Shown here: piece after piece, positions 11,981-22,984 of the stretch
Layout: each line of letters begins with the position of its first letter
How positions within the stretch are numbered: the first letter of the stretch is position 1
NCBI GenBank assembly: GCA_001464965.1
Contig: LNEJ01000045.1
Coordinates: 1 to 64,000, forward strand
DNA from: Gammaproteobacteria bacterium Ga0074134
GTDB taxonomy: Bacteria > Pseudomonadota > Gammaproteobacteria > Ga0077554 > Ga007554
DNA: 64,000 bases
Reading direction: 5' to 3'
Position numbers and translations under genes: made by a program
The notes under the pieces: generated by a model
What the model saw: the letters and a program-made list of their open reading frames with translations, nothing else
Told to the model about the DNA's origin: nothing
Database searches by the model: none

Positions 11981-12778
11981 ATGAATAAGATAGAGCAACT
12001 TCTGGACATTATGGCACGGTTGCGCGACCCCAAGGAGGGTTGCCCGTGGGACCGTGAGCAAACCTTGGCGAGCCTGGTGCCCCACACTATTGAAGAAGCC
12101 TATGAGGTGGCGGATGCGATTGCGCAGGGTGACGCAAACGAGCTGCGTTCTGAGCTGGGTGATCTGCTGTTTCAGGTAGTGTTCTATGCCCAGGTGGCGC
12201 GTGAGGCGGGACAGTTTGATTTTGATGGTGTCGTCGACGCAATCATCGGCAAAATCATCCGCCGCCACCCGCATGTCTTCGGCGAGGCAAAAATCACTTC
12301 TGCCGCCGATCAGTCTCTGGCGTGGGAAGAGCACAAGGCTGCCGAGCGTGCTGAACGCGCCAAGAGGGAAGGCCGGCCTGCGAGCATCCTTGATGGCGTA
12401 ACGCGTGCCCTGCCTGGCCTGACGCGTGCCGCCAAGTTGCAAAACCGTGCAGCAAAGGTGGGTTTCGATTGGCCGCATATAAACCAGGTTATGGAAAAAC
12501 TTGAAGAAGAAACGGCGGAAATCCACGCTGAAATAGCACAGGGCGCTGCGCTCGAGCGCATGGAAGATGAAATCGGCGACTTGCTGTTTGTTGCCGTCAA
12601 TCTTGCCCGCCACGCCAATATCGACGCCGAGGCCGCGCTACGTGTGGCGTGCGCCAAATTCGAGCGGCGCTTCCGGCGTATCGAGGCATTGCTTGGCGAG
12701 CAAGGTAAAACGCCGCAGGAGTCTACGCTGGAGGAGATGGATGCGTTGTGGGATAGGGCGAAAAGGGAGGAGAGGTGA
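11981..12778 (+). CDS. mazG: nucleoside triphosphate pyrophosphohydrolase
   Basis: LLDIMARLRDPKEGCPWDREQTLASLVPHTIEEAYEVADAI and EEETAEIHAEI motifs. Confidence 0.96.
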   Translation: MNKIEQLLDIMARLRDPKEGCPWDREQTLASLVPHTIEEAYEVADAIAQGDANELRSELGDLLFQVVFYAQVAREAGQFDFDGVVDAIIGKIIRRHPHVFGEAKITSAADQSLAWEEHKAAERAERAKREGRPASILDGVTRALPGLTRAAKLQNRAAKVGFDWPHINQVMEKLEEETAEIHAEIAQGAALERMEDEIGDLLFVAVNLARHANIDAEAALRVACAKFERRFRRIEALLGEQGKTPQESTLEEMDALWDRAKREER

Positions 12779-12789
12779 CCGGTAACTGC

Positions 12790-12894
12790 TTCTACTGTGC
12801 CACAAAGCGCTGAAGGCGCATTGCGGCGTTAAAATCGGGCTCTTGTGCTTATTTACCCTGTGTAAATTCCGTTTTTTGCCATAGCAAGGCCCGC
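12790..12894. repeat. degenerate copy of the ~143-bp palindromic repeat family
   Basis: ttctactgtgccacaaagcgctgaaggcgcattgcggcgttaaaatcgggct, then a decayed second half keeping tttac-ccctgt-gtaaa. Confidence 0.7.
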
Positions 12895-13049
12895 TAATGT
12901 AATCTGTAATAGTATCCCGGATATGTGAAAATGGGGTGCCTTCCATGCGCTGACAGTTTGTGTTTACGCTGCATTAGATGCCGAGCGCGGAAGGCGGATT
13001 CAGTATCGGCGGCCTATACTTAGCACTTTTACAAGCGAGCCAGCCATTT

Positions 13050-14003
13050 ATGATCAACAACGATCTCTCTATTGTCGTGGTAGACGATATGCCTCTTGGC
13101 CGTGAGGCGGTATGCATCGCGCTGGCCTGTGGCGGTTATCGCGATATTCGTAGCGCCAGCTCTGCCAGTGAGGCGCTGGCACTGCTGGCAGAGCGTCCCG
13201 CCGATGTCGTGCTGGCGGACTGGGTGATGCCGGAGATGGATGGTCTGGAACTCACCAATCATATCCGCCAGCAGGATGAGGCCGGCAACCACTATACTTC
13301 CGTCATCCTGTTTACCGCAAAGGAGGGTGTGGAGAATCTCGTGCTTGCCTTTGAGCGTGGCGTGGATGACTACCTGACCAAACCCGTCAATGAGCGTGAG
13401 CTCGCCGCGCGTGTTCATGCTGCCGGACGCGTTGCCGTATTGCAGAACGCCCTGTTTGAAACAGCTCAGAGTCTGTTCGCTCACAACCTGCGTCTGGAAG
13501 AAATGGCGACCACGGACCCGCTTACCGGCTTGGGAAACCGGCGTTATATGCGTACCCATTTGGAAGCGTTGATGCTGGAGACCGCCACGCGCGGCGGTGC
13601 CATTTACCTTGCTATCGCAGATGTCGACCACTTCAAGGCCGTCAATGACAGCTACGGACACGCGGTGGGCGACGAGGTGCTGGTAGCCGTCGCCAATCGT
13701 CTGCGCCGCGCCGTGCGCCCAACCGATGTTGTGGTGCGCATGGGCGGGGAGGAGTTTGCGGTGATCATGCATTGCGTGGAGGTCAGCCAATGCAACCCGG
13801 CGATCTTCGAGCGTATTCTGCGCACAATCAACCAGCGGCCGGTGAAAACCGCGGCGGGTAACCTTACCGTCACGGTCTCGCTCGGTGTCTGTTTCTATAA
13901 CGGTGCAGAACAAGGGCCGCAGTCAGTGGAAGCCATACTTGAATGCGCCGATACCAAGTTGTATCAGGCCAAAGAGGGAGGGCGGAACCGCGTGGTGTTT
14001 TAG
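13050..14003 (+). CDS. response regulator with GGDEF diguanylate cyclase domain
   Basis: REC domain (VVVDDMPLGREAV...DVVLADWVMPEMDG) plus RMGGEEFAVIMH active-site motif. Confidence 0.92.
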   Translation: MINNDLSIVVVDDMPLGREAVCIALACGGYRDIRSASSASEALALLAERPADVVLADWVMPEMDGLELTNHIRQQDEAGNHYTSVILFTAKEGVENLVLAFERGVDDYLTKPVNERELAARVHAAGRVAVLQNALFETAQSLFAHNLRLEEMATTDPLTGLGNRRYMRTHLEALMLETATRGGAIYLAIADVDHFKAVNDSYGHAVGDEVLVAVANRLRRAVRPTDVVVRMGGEEFAVIMHCVEVSQCNPAIFERILRTINQRPVKTAAGNLTVTVSLGVCFYNGAEQGPQSVEAILECADTKLYQAKEGGRNRVVF

Positions 14004-14027
14004 CCGCACCTGCGGGAGCATCGGACC

Positions 14028-16634
14028 ATGATGAAGATTTGGCGGCGATTTTTCTTTAGTGTGATATTTGTCCTCGCCGCCACGCAGGGCGGGTGTGGCG
14101 GCGGAGGTGGTGGAGCGCCTCCGCCGAAAACCTATGCGATCAGCGGCACGATCAGCGCCGCGGCGTATACCGCGATGGATAGCGACGTCAATGACCCTGC
14201 CGCGCCGTATGCACCGAATAACGATTTCGATCACGCCCAGCCCGTCGGCAATCCGGTGGCGATTGGGGGGTATGTCAATCTCCTGGGGCATGGCGCCAGA
14301 GGCCGCTCATACGCAAGAGGCGATGTCTCCGATTTTTACAAGGTCAGCCTGGCCGCCAATCAGACCGTCACGATCAGCATGGGCGAGTCCGACCTGAAAA
14401 ACAACGACATTGATATCTACATTTATGACGCGGCACGCAGTCTGAAATTCAGCTCGGAAGATGCCGCCAGAGTCGAAACCGTGCCCGTGTCAACACCGGG
14501 CGATTACTACATCAAGGTCGAAGCCTACGCCGGGGCATCGAACTACACCCTGACCATCGGCTTGGCCAGTACCCAAGCCCATCCCGCCACCCTGGGTCTG
14601 GGCAGCGACTTCGTGCCCGGCGACATCATCGTGCGCTTCAAGGACGACGCCCCGGGCGCCCGCGCCGCCAGTACCGCCTCACCCGCCGCCCGCGCCCAGG
14701 CACTGGGCCTGACGGTGAAAGGCGGTGACGCCGGCCGCCCCATGCTGCTCGGCCTGGGCGATGCGGCCAACCTCGCCCAGATGCGCAGCGCGCTACGCAT
14801 CCCCGCCACAGACAGCAGCGCCGCCAGCGACCCCCTGCAACTAAAGCGCGAGACGATCCAGGCCATCAAGGCTCTGCGCAAGCGGCCCGATGTCGCCTAT
14901 GCCGAACCCAACTACATCCGCACTGCCACCGCGACTCCCAACGACGAGTTTTATCCGCGCCAGTGGCACTATTCGCTGATGAATCTGCCGCAGGCCTGGG
15001 ATATCACGAGCAACATTCCGGCAGGGAGCAAGCAGGTTATTGTCGCGGTGATCGACACAGGCGTGCTGCCCGGCCACCCGGATCTGCAAGGCCAGCTCGT
15101 CGACGGCTACGACTTCATCAAAAATCCAGCCAGCGCCCTGGACGATGATGGCATCGACAGCAACCCCGCCGATCCCGGTGACCAAGGCCCGACAGGCAGC
15201 AGTTTTCACGGTACCCATGTGGCGGGCACCATCGCCGCCACCACCAATAATGGCAAGGGAGTGGCTGGCGTGGCGTGGGGCGCCAAGGTCATGCCGCTGC
15301 GCGCACTCGGCAAACTGGGTGGGACCAGCTATGACATCCTCCAGGCGGTGCGTTACGCGGCGGGGTTGATCAATGATTCCGGCAAGGTTCCCGATCAGCG
15401 CGCTGACATCATCAATCTCAGTCTGGGTGGCAGCGGCTATTCCCAGGCTGAGCAGGATGTCTATACCAAGGCCCGTGAGCAAGGTGTGATCGTCGTGGCC
15501 GCCGCCGGCAACGACGCGAGCAGCACCGCCTTCTATCCCGCCTCTTACGCCGGAGTAATCTCAGTGAGCGCGGTGGATGCCGCCAAGGGTCTGGCCTACT
15601 ACTCCAACTATGGCGCGAATATCGACGTGGCCGCACCGGGCGGCGACACCCGCAAAGATAGCAATGGAGATGGCTTCCCCGATGGCATACTCAGCACGCG
15701 CGGCGATGATGCGGGGGGTGCTGTCCAATACACCTATAGCTTTCTGCAAGGCACCTCAATGGCCGCGCCGCATGTGGCGGGGGTGATTGCCTTGATGAAG
15801 GCGGTGAATTCCAGGTTGACACCGGATTGGATTGATACCCAGCTCATAAATGGGAAACTTACCCAGGATATCGGCGACGCGGAGCGTGATGACAAATACG
15901 GTCATGGGCTGATTGACGCATCCAAAGCCATTATTGCGGCACAGGAGGCGGCGCCTACCCCGACACTGATCATAAGCCCATCGGCTCTCAACTTCGGCCT
16001 GATAACCACGGAAATCGACCTTGCTGTCGGGAACATCGGTGGCGCCGTCACTGTAAATGCGCCAACGGATGACGCACCATGGCTGAGCGTCACGGAAAAA
16101 TCCGTTGATCCCGGCACCAAGCTGGGCGTTTACACAGTAAAGGTAGACCGCAGCAGCCTCGCCATCGGCGCGTATTCCGCCACCCTCACCTTCACTTCTT
16201 CCGCGAATCCCGTGACACTGCGGGTTACGTTGCAGGTAGGCAGCCCTGGTGCCGCCGCCAGCCCAGACGCCGGCTATCACTATGCGCTACTGATTGACCC
16301 CGCTACTGGCAATGTCATGACACAGGCTGCCGTCGGCGTCGATGCCAGCGGCCAATATCGCTATAGCCTCACAGGCGTTGCGGCGGGCACCTACCAGGTT
16401 ATTGCCGGGTCGGACTCCAACAATAATCAAGTCATTTGTGACCCCGGTGAGGCCTGTGGAGGCTACCTCACCCTGGAGCAACCCAAAACGATCACAGTCG
16501 GCGACGGCGATGTTTCTGGCATCGACTTTACCACCGGCTTCGACACCAGCCTGCGCGCTAATCTGTCCGCCCAGACGCAGCAGCCGGGGTTGCGCCGTAC
16601 CATGGCAGTTAAGGCAAAAACTTGGCGGCGCTAA
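14028..16634 (+). CDS. S8 (subtilisin-like) serine peptidase, lipoprotein, with pre-peptidase domain
   Basis: lipobox-like ATQGGC, PPC-like domain, catalytic triad motifs VIDTGVLPGHPDL, FHGTHVAGTIA, GTSMAAPHVAG. Confidence 0.93.
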   Translation: MMKIWRRFFFSVIFVLAATQGGCGGGGGGAPPPKTYAISGTISAAAYTAMDSDVNDPAAPYAPNNDFDHAQPVGNPVAIGGYVNLLGHGARGRSYARGDVSDFYKVSLAANQTVTISMGESDLKNNDIDIYIYDAARSLKFSSEDAARVETVPVSTPGDYYIKVEAYAGASNYTLTIGLASTQAHPATLGLGSDFVPGDIIVRFKDDAPGARAASTASPAARAQALGLTVKGGDAGRPMLLGLGDAANLAQMRSALRIPATDSSAASDPLQLKRETIQAIKALRKRPDVAYAEPNYIRTATATPNDEFYPRQWHYSLMNLPQAWDITSNIPAGSKQVIVAVIDTGVLPGHPDLQGQLVDGYDFIKNPASALDDDGIDSNPADPGDQGPTGSSFHGTHVAGTIAATTNNGKGVAGVAWGAKVMPLRALGKLGGTSYDILQAVRYAAGLINDSGKVPDQRADIINLSLGGSGYSQAEQDVYTKAREQGVIVVAAAGNDASSTAFYPASYAGVISVSAVDAAKGLAYYSNYGANIDVAAPGGDTRKDSNGDGFPDGILSTRGDDAGGAVQYTYSFLQGTSMAAPHVAGVIALMKAVNSRLTPDWIDTQLINGKLTQDIGDAERDDKYGHGLIDASKAIIAAQEAAPTPTLIISPSALNFGLITTEIDLAVGNIGGAVTVNAPTDDAPWLSVTEKSVDPGTKLGVYTVKVDRSSLAIGAYSATLTFTSSANPVTLRVTLQVGSPGAAASPDAGYHYALLIDPATGNVMTQAAVGVDASGQYRYSLTGVAAGTYQVIAGSDSNNNQVICDPGEACGGYLTLEQPKTITVGDGDVSGIDFTTGFDTSLRANLSAQTQQPGLRRTMAVKAKTWRR

Positions 16635-16903
16635 CTGATGCGGATCAAAGTCAGCATGGGGGGAGATTCTACGGTCCGGATGTTGGGTATGTCGACCTGG
16701 CTATGCCTACACCATTCCGTTACTCCATTACCGCTGGTGTCGTAGCGGCGACGCCTTCGCAAGGCGCGCTTGCCGTCACTGGCGCCAACAAATCACAGGC
16801 CACCTTAGTGACCCTTAATAATGCCGACTATCGCATTGATGTCGATGAAAATGGAGACGGCATTCTTGAGAAGCAAATATTAGGGAAATGGACTGATCTT
16901 TAG
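16622..16903 (+). pseudogene. orphan C-terminal fragment, possibly frameshifted from the upstream S8 gene or a decayed neighbour
   Basis: no good start codon (TTG); overlaps the S8 3' end next to an A5 run; ends ...DYRIDVDENGDGILEKQILGKWTDL. Confidence 0.4.
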
Positions 16904-16922
16904 GTTCTTAAGTCCAAAACAA

Positions 16923-16960
16923 AGAGGGCGGGTTTTTAGCCCGCCCTCTGAATATTAGGG
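16923..16960. terminator. hairpin terminator
   Basis: agagggcgggtttttagcccgccctct perfect stem. Confidence 0.65.
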
Positions 16961-16977
16961 TGTAGGGATGCGCAGTA

Positions 16978-17310
16978 TTAGCCCGCCGCTTCCTTCCCCG
17001 CCTTGATTTCATCCACCATCTTCTGCAGCTCACCGCGCTGGTAAAGCTCCAGGGTGATGTCGCAGCCGCCGATCAGTTCGCCGTTGATGTAGATCTGCGG
17101 GAAGGTGGGCCAGTTGGCGTAGCGGGGCAGGTTTTCGAAGACTTCCGCGTCTTCGAGCACGTTGACAAAGGCGAAGTCGGCGTCGCAGGCGCGCAGGGCT
17201 TGGACGGCGCGGCTGGAGAAGCCGCACATCGGCATCTGCGGCGTGCCTTTCATGTAGATGAGGACGGGGTTGCTTTTGACCTGCTGGTCGATGATTTCCA
17301 GAATTTCCAT
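16978..17310 (-). CDS. grxD: monothiol glutaredoxin Grx4 family
   Basis: 110 aa; MKGTPQMPMCGFSSRAVQAL (CGFS motif). Confidence 0.96.
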   Translation of the reverse strand: MEILEIIDQQVKSNPVLIYMKGTPQMPMCGFSSRAVQALRACDADFAFVNVLEDAEVFENLPRYANWPTFPQIYINGELIGGCDITLELYQRGELQKMVDEIKAGKEAAG

Positions 17311-17420
17311 AGATAGATACCTCGTGTTCAGACTGTGGCGCCGCTATGGGGAGTGCGGCCCGGTTAGTGCGATTCTACTTGTAAATTCACTCTAAAACAA
17401 TTCCCGACATAATTGGTCGG

Positions 17421-19199
17421 TTATTTGGCGTCGACGTTCAACTGCAACCAGTACTCCAGTAGCGCCAGGTGCCATAGCTTGCTGCCTTGCAGCGGTGTCA
17501 GGTATTTCTCCGGCGCGGCGAGCAGTTTTTCCACGTAGCCGCGCTGGAACAGCCCACGGTTACGGCAGGCCTGCGAATCCAGCACGCCGCGCATGAACTC
17601 CAGGAACGGGCCGCGCACGTATTTGAGGGCAGGCACCGGGAAATAGCCTTTGGGGCGATCGATAACGGCAGCCGGTAGCCGCCCGCGCGCAATGGCCTTG
17701 AGCGGGTATTTACCGCCCTCCTTCAGCTTCAATTCTGGTGGCATCTGCGCGGCCAGCTCCACTACGTGATGGTCCAGGAACGGCACGCGAGCCTCCAGTC
17801 CCCAGGCCATGGTCATATTGTCGACGCGCTTGACCGGGTCATCGACGATCAGTGTCGTCACATCCATGCGCAGCACTCGATCCAAAAAGGTGTCCGCGCC
17901 GGGTGCGGCGAGCAGTGCCGCCACAATTGCCGAGGTATGGTCTTCGCCGTGATAGCGTGTGGTAACGGTTTCAAGAAATTCGTCATGGCTGCGGTCGAAA
18001 TAGTGTTTGCGAAAGCGCTCCAGATCCGTGCCTGCCTCGGCCTGCATCAGCGGATACCAAAAATAGCCGCCGAACACCTCGTCCGCGCCCTGGCCGCTTT
18101 GTACTACCTTCACTTCTTGGGAAACACGTTCGGCGAGCAGGTAGAACGCCACGGCATCCTGGCCCACCATCGGTTCGGCCATGGCGCGTATCGCCTCGGG
18201 CAGGCGGTCCAGGATATCGCTGTTGGGGATGGTGTACTTGTGGTGGCGGGTGCCGTAACGTTGCACCACCTGATCCGAATACTCAAACTCGCTGCCGCGC
18301 TCTTCGGGCTGGTCTTCAAAGCCCACCGAAAAGGTACGCAGATCATGTACGCCCGCCTCGGCGAGCAGTGCCACCAGCAGGCTCGAATCGAGTCCGCCTG
18401 AGAGCAGCACACCCACCGGCACATCCGCCGCGCTGAGATGGCTATGCACCGCGTTGCGCAGCGTGGAGTGGACGGCCTCTACCCATTCAGCCTCGCTTCT
18501 GGTTGTGTTTGGCCGCGTCGCATTGAGCCGCCAGTAGGCATTAAACGTGGCATTGCCCCGCGTATCCACCGTCAGGGTGGTGCCCGGTTCCAGTTTGCGT
18601 ACGCCGTTGAGAATGGTGCGTGGCGCGGGCACCACGGCGTGCAATGTCAATTGATGGTGCAGCGCCACCGGATCAATGGAGGTATCCACATTGCCCGCCG
18701 CCAGCAGGGCTTGCAGGCTTGAGGCAAAGCGCAGTGTTTGCCCGTTGCGGCTGTAATAGAGCGGCTTGATGCCCAGCCTGTCGCGCGCCAGGAACAGGCG
18801 CTGGTTATGGCTATCCCACACCGCGAAGGCGAACATGCCTTCCAGCCGCTCGACGCAGGCGGAACCCCATGCGGCATAGGCCTTGATGATGACTTCGGTG
18901 TCGCCATCGGAAAAAAAGCGATAACCCAGGGCCTGTAACTCGGTGCGCAGGGCGCGGTAGTTGTAGATTGTGCCGTTGAACACCACAGCAACGCCCAGCT
19001 CGCTGTCTACCATTGGTTGATTGGCGCGCTCGGAGAGGTCGATGATCGCGAGCCGCCGGTGCCCTAGCGCCACCGGCCCCGAGGAGTAACCGCCCTCGTT
19101 GTCCGGCCCGCGCCGCGCAAGTTGAGCCATCATGCGCTGCAACGCCGCCAGATCGGGCGTGCCGCCATCAAATCGCAATTCACCACAGATGCCGCACAT
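17421..19199 (-). CDS. asparagine synthase-like amidotransferase, most like N-acetylglutaminylglutamine amidotransferase
   Basis: 592 aa; MCGICGELRFDGG start, class II GATase; SGGLDSSLLVALL PPi motif; overall resembles the NAGGN-type AsnB paralog. Confidence 0.8.
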   Translation of the reverse strand: MCGICGELRFDGGTPDLAALQRMMAQLARRGPDNEGGYSSGPVALGHRRLAIIDLSERANQPMVDSELGVAVVFNGTIYNYRALRTELQALGYRFFSDGDTEVIIKAYAAWGSACVERLEGMFAFAVWDSHNQRLFLARDRLGIKPLYYSRNGQTLRFASSLQALLAAGNVDTSIDPVALHHQLTLHAVVPAPRTILNGVRKLEPGTTLTVDTRGNATFNAYWRLNATRPNTTRSEAEWVEAVHSTLRNAVHSHLSAADVPVGVLLSGGLDSSLLVALLAEAGVHDLRTFSVGFEDQPEERGSEFEYSDQVVQRYGTRHHKYTIPNSDILDRLPEAIRAMAEPMVGQDAVAFYLLAERVSQEVKVVQSGQGADEVFGGYFWYPLMQAEAGTDLERFRKHYFDRSHDEFLETVTTRYHGEDHTSAIVAALLAAPGADTFLDRVLRMDVTTLIVDDPVKRVDNMTMAWGLEARVPFLDHHVVELAAQMPPELKLKEGGKYPLKAIARGRLPAAVIDRPKGYFPVPALKYVRGPFLEFMRGVLDSQACRNRGLFQRGYVEKLLAAPEKYLTPLQGSKLWHLALLEYWLQLNVDAK

Positions 19200-19381
19200 G
19201 AAATAGTCCTATATTTTCAGCATTGTTAAGGTTTGTTAATTCCAGCTTTGATCCATTGTGCCGCAAGGGATGCTTCATTACCATGCGTCACACCTTTGGG
19301 AAACGGCATCGTGAGCTTTTCGAAGGTGCTCGACGCCGTGAATCATAGCTATAGCTAATTATAAAATTGTGGAGAGTGATT

Positions 19382-20704
19382 ATGAAAAAAAGAAATGTGG
19401 CGTATGCGTTAACTGCTTCGGCGGCACTGCTGGTTTGTGCTCAAGCCGGTGCGGGCGAGCTGGATAACCGCTGGTATGTGGCACCATCGGTATCGTTCAT
19501 CGGTGCGGATGATGATCGCCAGGCCAAGAACCATCTGGGTGGGCAGCTTGGCATCGGCAGGGCGGTGAGCGACTCCTGGAATCTGGAGTTCAGCGGCGTC
19601 GGCGATAATCTGAATACGGATGATGGCGCGAACACCTTCCGCCAGCGTGGCCTGCTACTCGATGGATTGTACTTTTTTAATCGCAGCCCAGGCTTTTCCC
19701 CTTATGCCGTCATCGGCGCGGGCGCGCTCAGAACTACCTATGCCGGGAGCCGCAACACCAATCCCATGGCCAATGCCGGGTTGGGCGTAATGCATGTCCT
19801 TAACGATTACGGCTTGAGCTTGCGTGCCGATGCGCGTTACCGCGTGGACCGTGACGACAACAGCATCCCGAGCCAGAAACACTTTGGCGACTGGCTTATC
19901 AATGTGGGTCTGGTGATTCCACTGGGCGCGAAGGCTGTTGCGCCGGTAGCGGTGGCCGCGCCCGTAGTGGCGGCGGTGGTTGCTCCGCCCGCTCCCCCCA
20001 TGGATATCGACAACGACGGCGTAGTGGATAAAAAAGATCGTTGTCCCAATACGCCTGCCGGCGCCAAGGTCAACGCCGACGGCTGTGAACTGGATGGTGA
20101 CGCGGATGGCGTTGTGGACAGTAAGGATCGTTGCCCCACCACCCCAGCCGGTGCCAAGGTCAATGCCGAAGGTTGCGAGCTGGATGGCGATGCAGATGGC
20201 GTCGTGGATAGCAAGGATCGTTGCCCCAACACCCCGGCAGGCGCCAAGGTCAATACAGAGGGTTGCGAGCTCGACGGCGATGCAGATGGCGTTGTGGACA
20301 GCAAAGACCGCTGCCCTGACAGCAAGGCGGGCATCAAGGTCGATGACAACGGCTGCGAGATCGCCGAGGTCATCGTGCTCAAGGGTGTGAACTTCGAGAC
20401 GGCAACGGATCGTTTGACCAAAGGCTCTATCGACATTCTCAACAGCGTCGCCGACACCTTGTCGAAGCGCCCGGAGATCACTGTCGAGGTGGCCGGTTAC
20501 ACGGACAATCGCGGTTCCGTTACCCTGAACCGGAAATTGTCTCAGAAACGCGCCCAGATGGTTGCCAAATATCTGACGAGCCGTGGTGTAAAGGCGGAAA
20601 AATTGAGTGCCAAGGGTTACGGCGCGGCCAATCCGGTGGCGGACAACAACACTGCCGCAGGACAAGCGCAGAACCGCCGGGTGGATCTGCATATCCTGCA
20701 CTAA
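19382..20704 (+). CDS. OmpA family outer membrane protein with thrombospondin type 3 repeats
   Basis: signal peptide; beta-barrel; four DGDADGVVDSKDRCPxTPAGAKV repeats; C-terminal OmpA domain (VEVAGYTDNRGS...NRRVDLHIL). Confidence 0.93.
   Translation: MKKRNVAYALTASAALLVCAQAGAGELDNRWYVAPSVSFIGADDDRQAKNHLGGQLGIGRAVSDSWNLEFSGVGDNLNTDDGANTFRQRGLLLDGLYFFNRSPGFSPYAVIGAGALRTTYAGSRNTNPMANAGLGVMHVLNDYGLSLRADARYRVDRDDNSIPSQKHFGDWLINVGLVIPLGAKAVAPVAVAAPVVAAVVAPPAPPMDIDNDGVVDKKDRCPNTPAGAKVNADGCELDGDADGVVDSKDRCPTTPAGAKVNAEGCELDGDADGVVDSKDRCPNTPAGAKVNTEGCELDGDADGVVDSKDRCPDSKAGIKVDDNGCEIAEVIVLKGVNFETATDRLTKGSIDILNSVADTLSKRPEITVEVAGYTDNRGSVTLNRKLSQKRAQMVAKYLTSRGVKAEKLSAKGYGAANPVADNNTAAGQAQNRRVDLHILH
20010..20340 (+). 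repeat. tandem ~90-bp direct repeats encoding TSP3 units
   Basis: four consecutive copies of gatggcgttgtggacagtaaggatcgttgcccc...aaggtcaatgccgaaggttgcgagctg. Confidence 0.85.
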
Positions 20705-20784
20705 TGGAGTTGGAGTATGGGGCTGCATCGGATGGGTTATTCATGCCGATGCAGCCGTCCTTTCTAAAATTAAGGAGGATCGCT

Positions 20785-21498
20785 ATGTCTATTAAAATTA
20801 TTGCAGCAACAATCGTGTTATTGGGTGCCGCTGTCCAGGTGATGGCGGAAGATGCTCCCAAGCCGTGGAAGGGTGAGGCAGGGTTGGGTGTGGTGGCAAC
20901 CAATGGTAATACCAAGACGAAAACGATCAAGGGCTACGCTGGGGTGGTCTATGAGAAGGAACATTGGCGCCATACTGGAAAACTCGATGTGCTGAATTCT
21001 TCCGATGCCGTGCGTACCACGGCGGAACGATATATGTTGTCTGGCAAGAGCGATTATAAGTTTGACGAATTGAATTACATGTTTGGCCTGATAGGTTATG
21101 AAAATGACCGTTTTGCCGGATTTAGTTACCGCTTGAGCGAAGTGGTGGGTTACGGGCGGCGTGTCATCAACCAAAGTAATCTGACACTGGACCTGGAGGC
21201 GGGGCCGGGCGCCCGTCAGACCAAGTTCATAAGCGGTGATTCCGATAATGAATTGATCGGTCGCGTTGCGGGTAATCTGCTGTGGAAGCTCAGCCCAACG
21301 GCGTCGTTCACCGAGAATCTGACGAGCGAGTTTGGCAGCAAGGCTACAATCAGCCGTTCGGTAACAGCGTTGACGGCACAGTTAATGGGTAATCTGGCGA
21401 TGAAGTTGTCATACACTGTAAGGCATATCTCTGATGTGCCTGTTGCGGTGAAGAAAATGGATACTGAAACTGCAGTGACTTTGGTGTATGGTTTTTAA
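20785..21498 (+). CDS. DUF481 (YdiY-like) outer membrane protein
   Basis: signal peptide MSIKIIAATIVLLGAAVQVMA; WKGEAGLGVVATNGNTKTKTIKG typical of DUF481. Confidence 0.85.
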   Translation: MSIKIIAATIVLLGAAVQVMAEDAPKPWKGEAGLGVVATNGNTKTKTIKGYAGVVYEKEHWRHTGKLDVLNSSDAVRTTAERYMLSGKSDYKFDELNYMFGLIGYENDRFAGFSYRLSEVVGYGRRVINQSNLTLDLEAGPGARQTKFISGDSDNELIGRVAGNLLWKLSPTASFTENLTSEFGSKATISRSVTALTAQLMGNLAMKLSYTVRHISDVPVAVKKMDTETAVTLVYGF

Positions 21499-21537
21499 CG
21501 GAGCAAGCCGGATCAGTTTTTTCAGGAGGATAATGCC

Positions 21538-21951
21538 ATGAGCATGCTACAAGAGTTTAAGTCATTTGCAGTGAAGGGCAACGTCGTCGATATGGCGGTG
21601 GGTATCATCGTCGGCGCGGCGTTCGGCAAGATCGTGTCGTCTCTTGTTGAGGATGTGATCATGCCGCCGATTGGTCTGCTCATCGGCGGGGTTAACTTCT
21701 CCGACCTGGCGATTACCTTGCAGGAGGCCACGGCGGGAGCGGCGGCGGTTACCGTGAAGTACGGGAAATTCCTGCAGACCATCATCGACTTTACGATTAT
21801 CGCCTTCGCCATATTCATGGCAGTAAAGGCTATCAACTCACTGAAGAAACAGGAAGAGGCCGCACCGGCTGCCCCTGCCGTTCCGCCGCCGCCCTCTGCG
21901 GAAGAGCGGTTGTTGACGGAGATCAGGGACTTGTTACAGACCAAAAAGTAA
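21538..21951 (+). CDS. mscL: large-conductance mechanosensitive channel
   Basis: [44 protein letters not shown]. Confidence 0.97.
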   Translation: MSMLQEFKSFAVKGNVVDMAVGIIVGAAFGKIVSSLVEDVIMPPIGLLIGGVNFSDLAITLQEATAGAAAVTVKYGKFLQTIIDFTIIAFAIFMAVKAINSLKKQEEAAPAAPAVPPPPSAEERLLTEIRDLLQTKK

Positions 21952-21967
21952 TAAAGCACCCCTCAAT

Positions 21968-21992
21968 TTCCCCCGCAAGGGGGATTTTTTTG
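21968..21992 (+). terminator. rho-independent terminator after mscL
   Basis: tcccccgcaagggggatttttttg. Confidence 0.75.
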
Positions 21993-21993
21993 C

Positions 21994-22812
<819 letters not shown>

Positions 22813-22984
22813 GGGGCAGGACTCCGGGTTGACTGTAAATTATGAGCAATGTAGCAGTTTTAGCCTTATTGTAACAATCTGGCGCTAAAGTAAGGGCATG
22901 GAATCTTGCATTGATGCCCGCTCTCCCCTAGACTCATTCTTATCCGCGACGCGGCGCTATTTTACACATCATGAGGAGAGAAGC

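Noticed and set aside
13029-13913. 294-aa minus-strand ORF opposite the GGDEF regulator
   Set aside because: Antisense to a well-supported CDS with an intact GGEEF motif.
20010-20340. Tandem direct repeats considered as a possible CRISPR array
   Set aside because: Repeats are contiguous, in frame and encode TSP3 calcium-binding units; no spacers or cas genes.
19655-20728. 357-aa minus-strand ORF opposite the OmpA/TSP3 gene
   Set aside because: Antisense frame made periodic by the TSP3 tandem repeats; no signal of a real protein.
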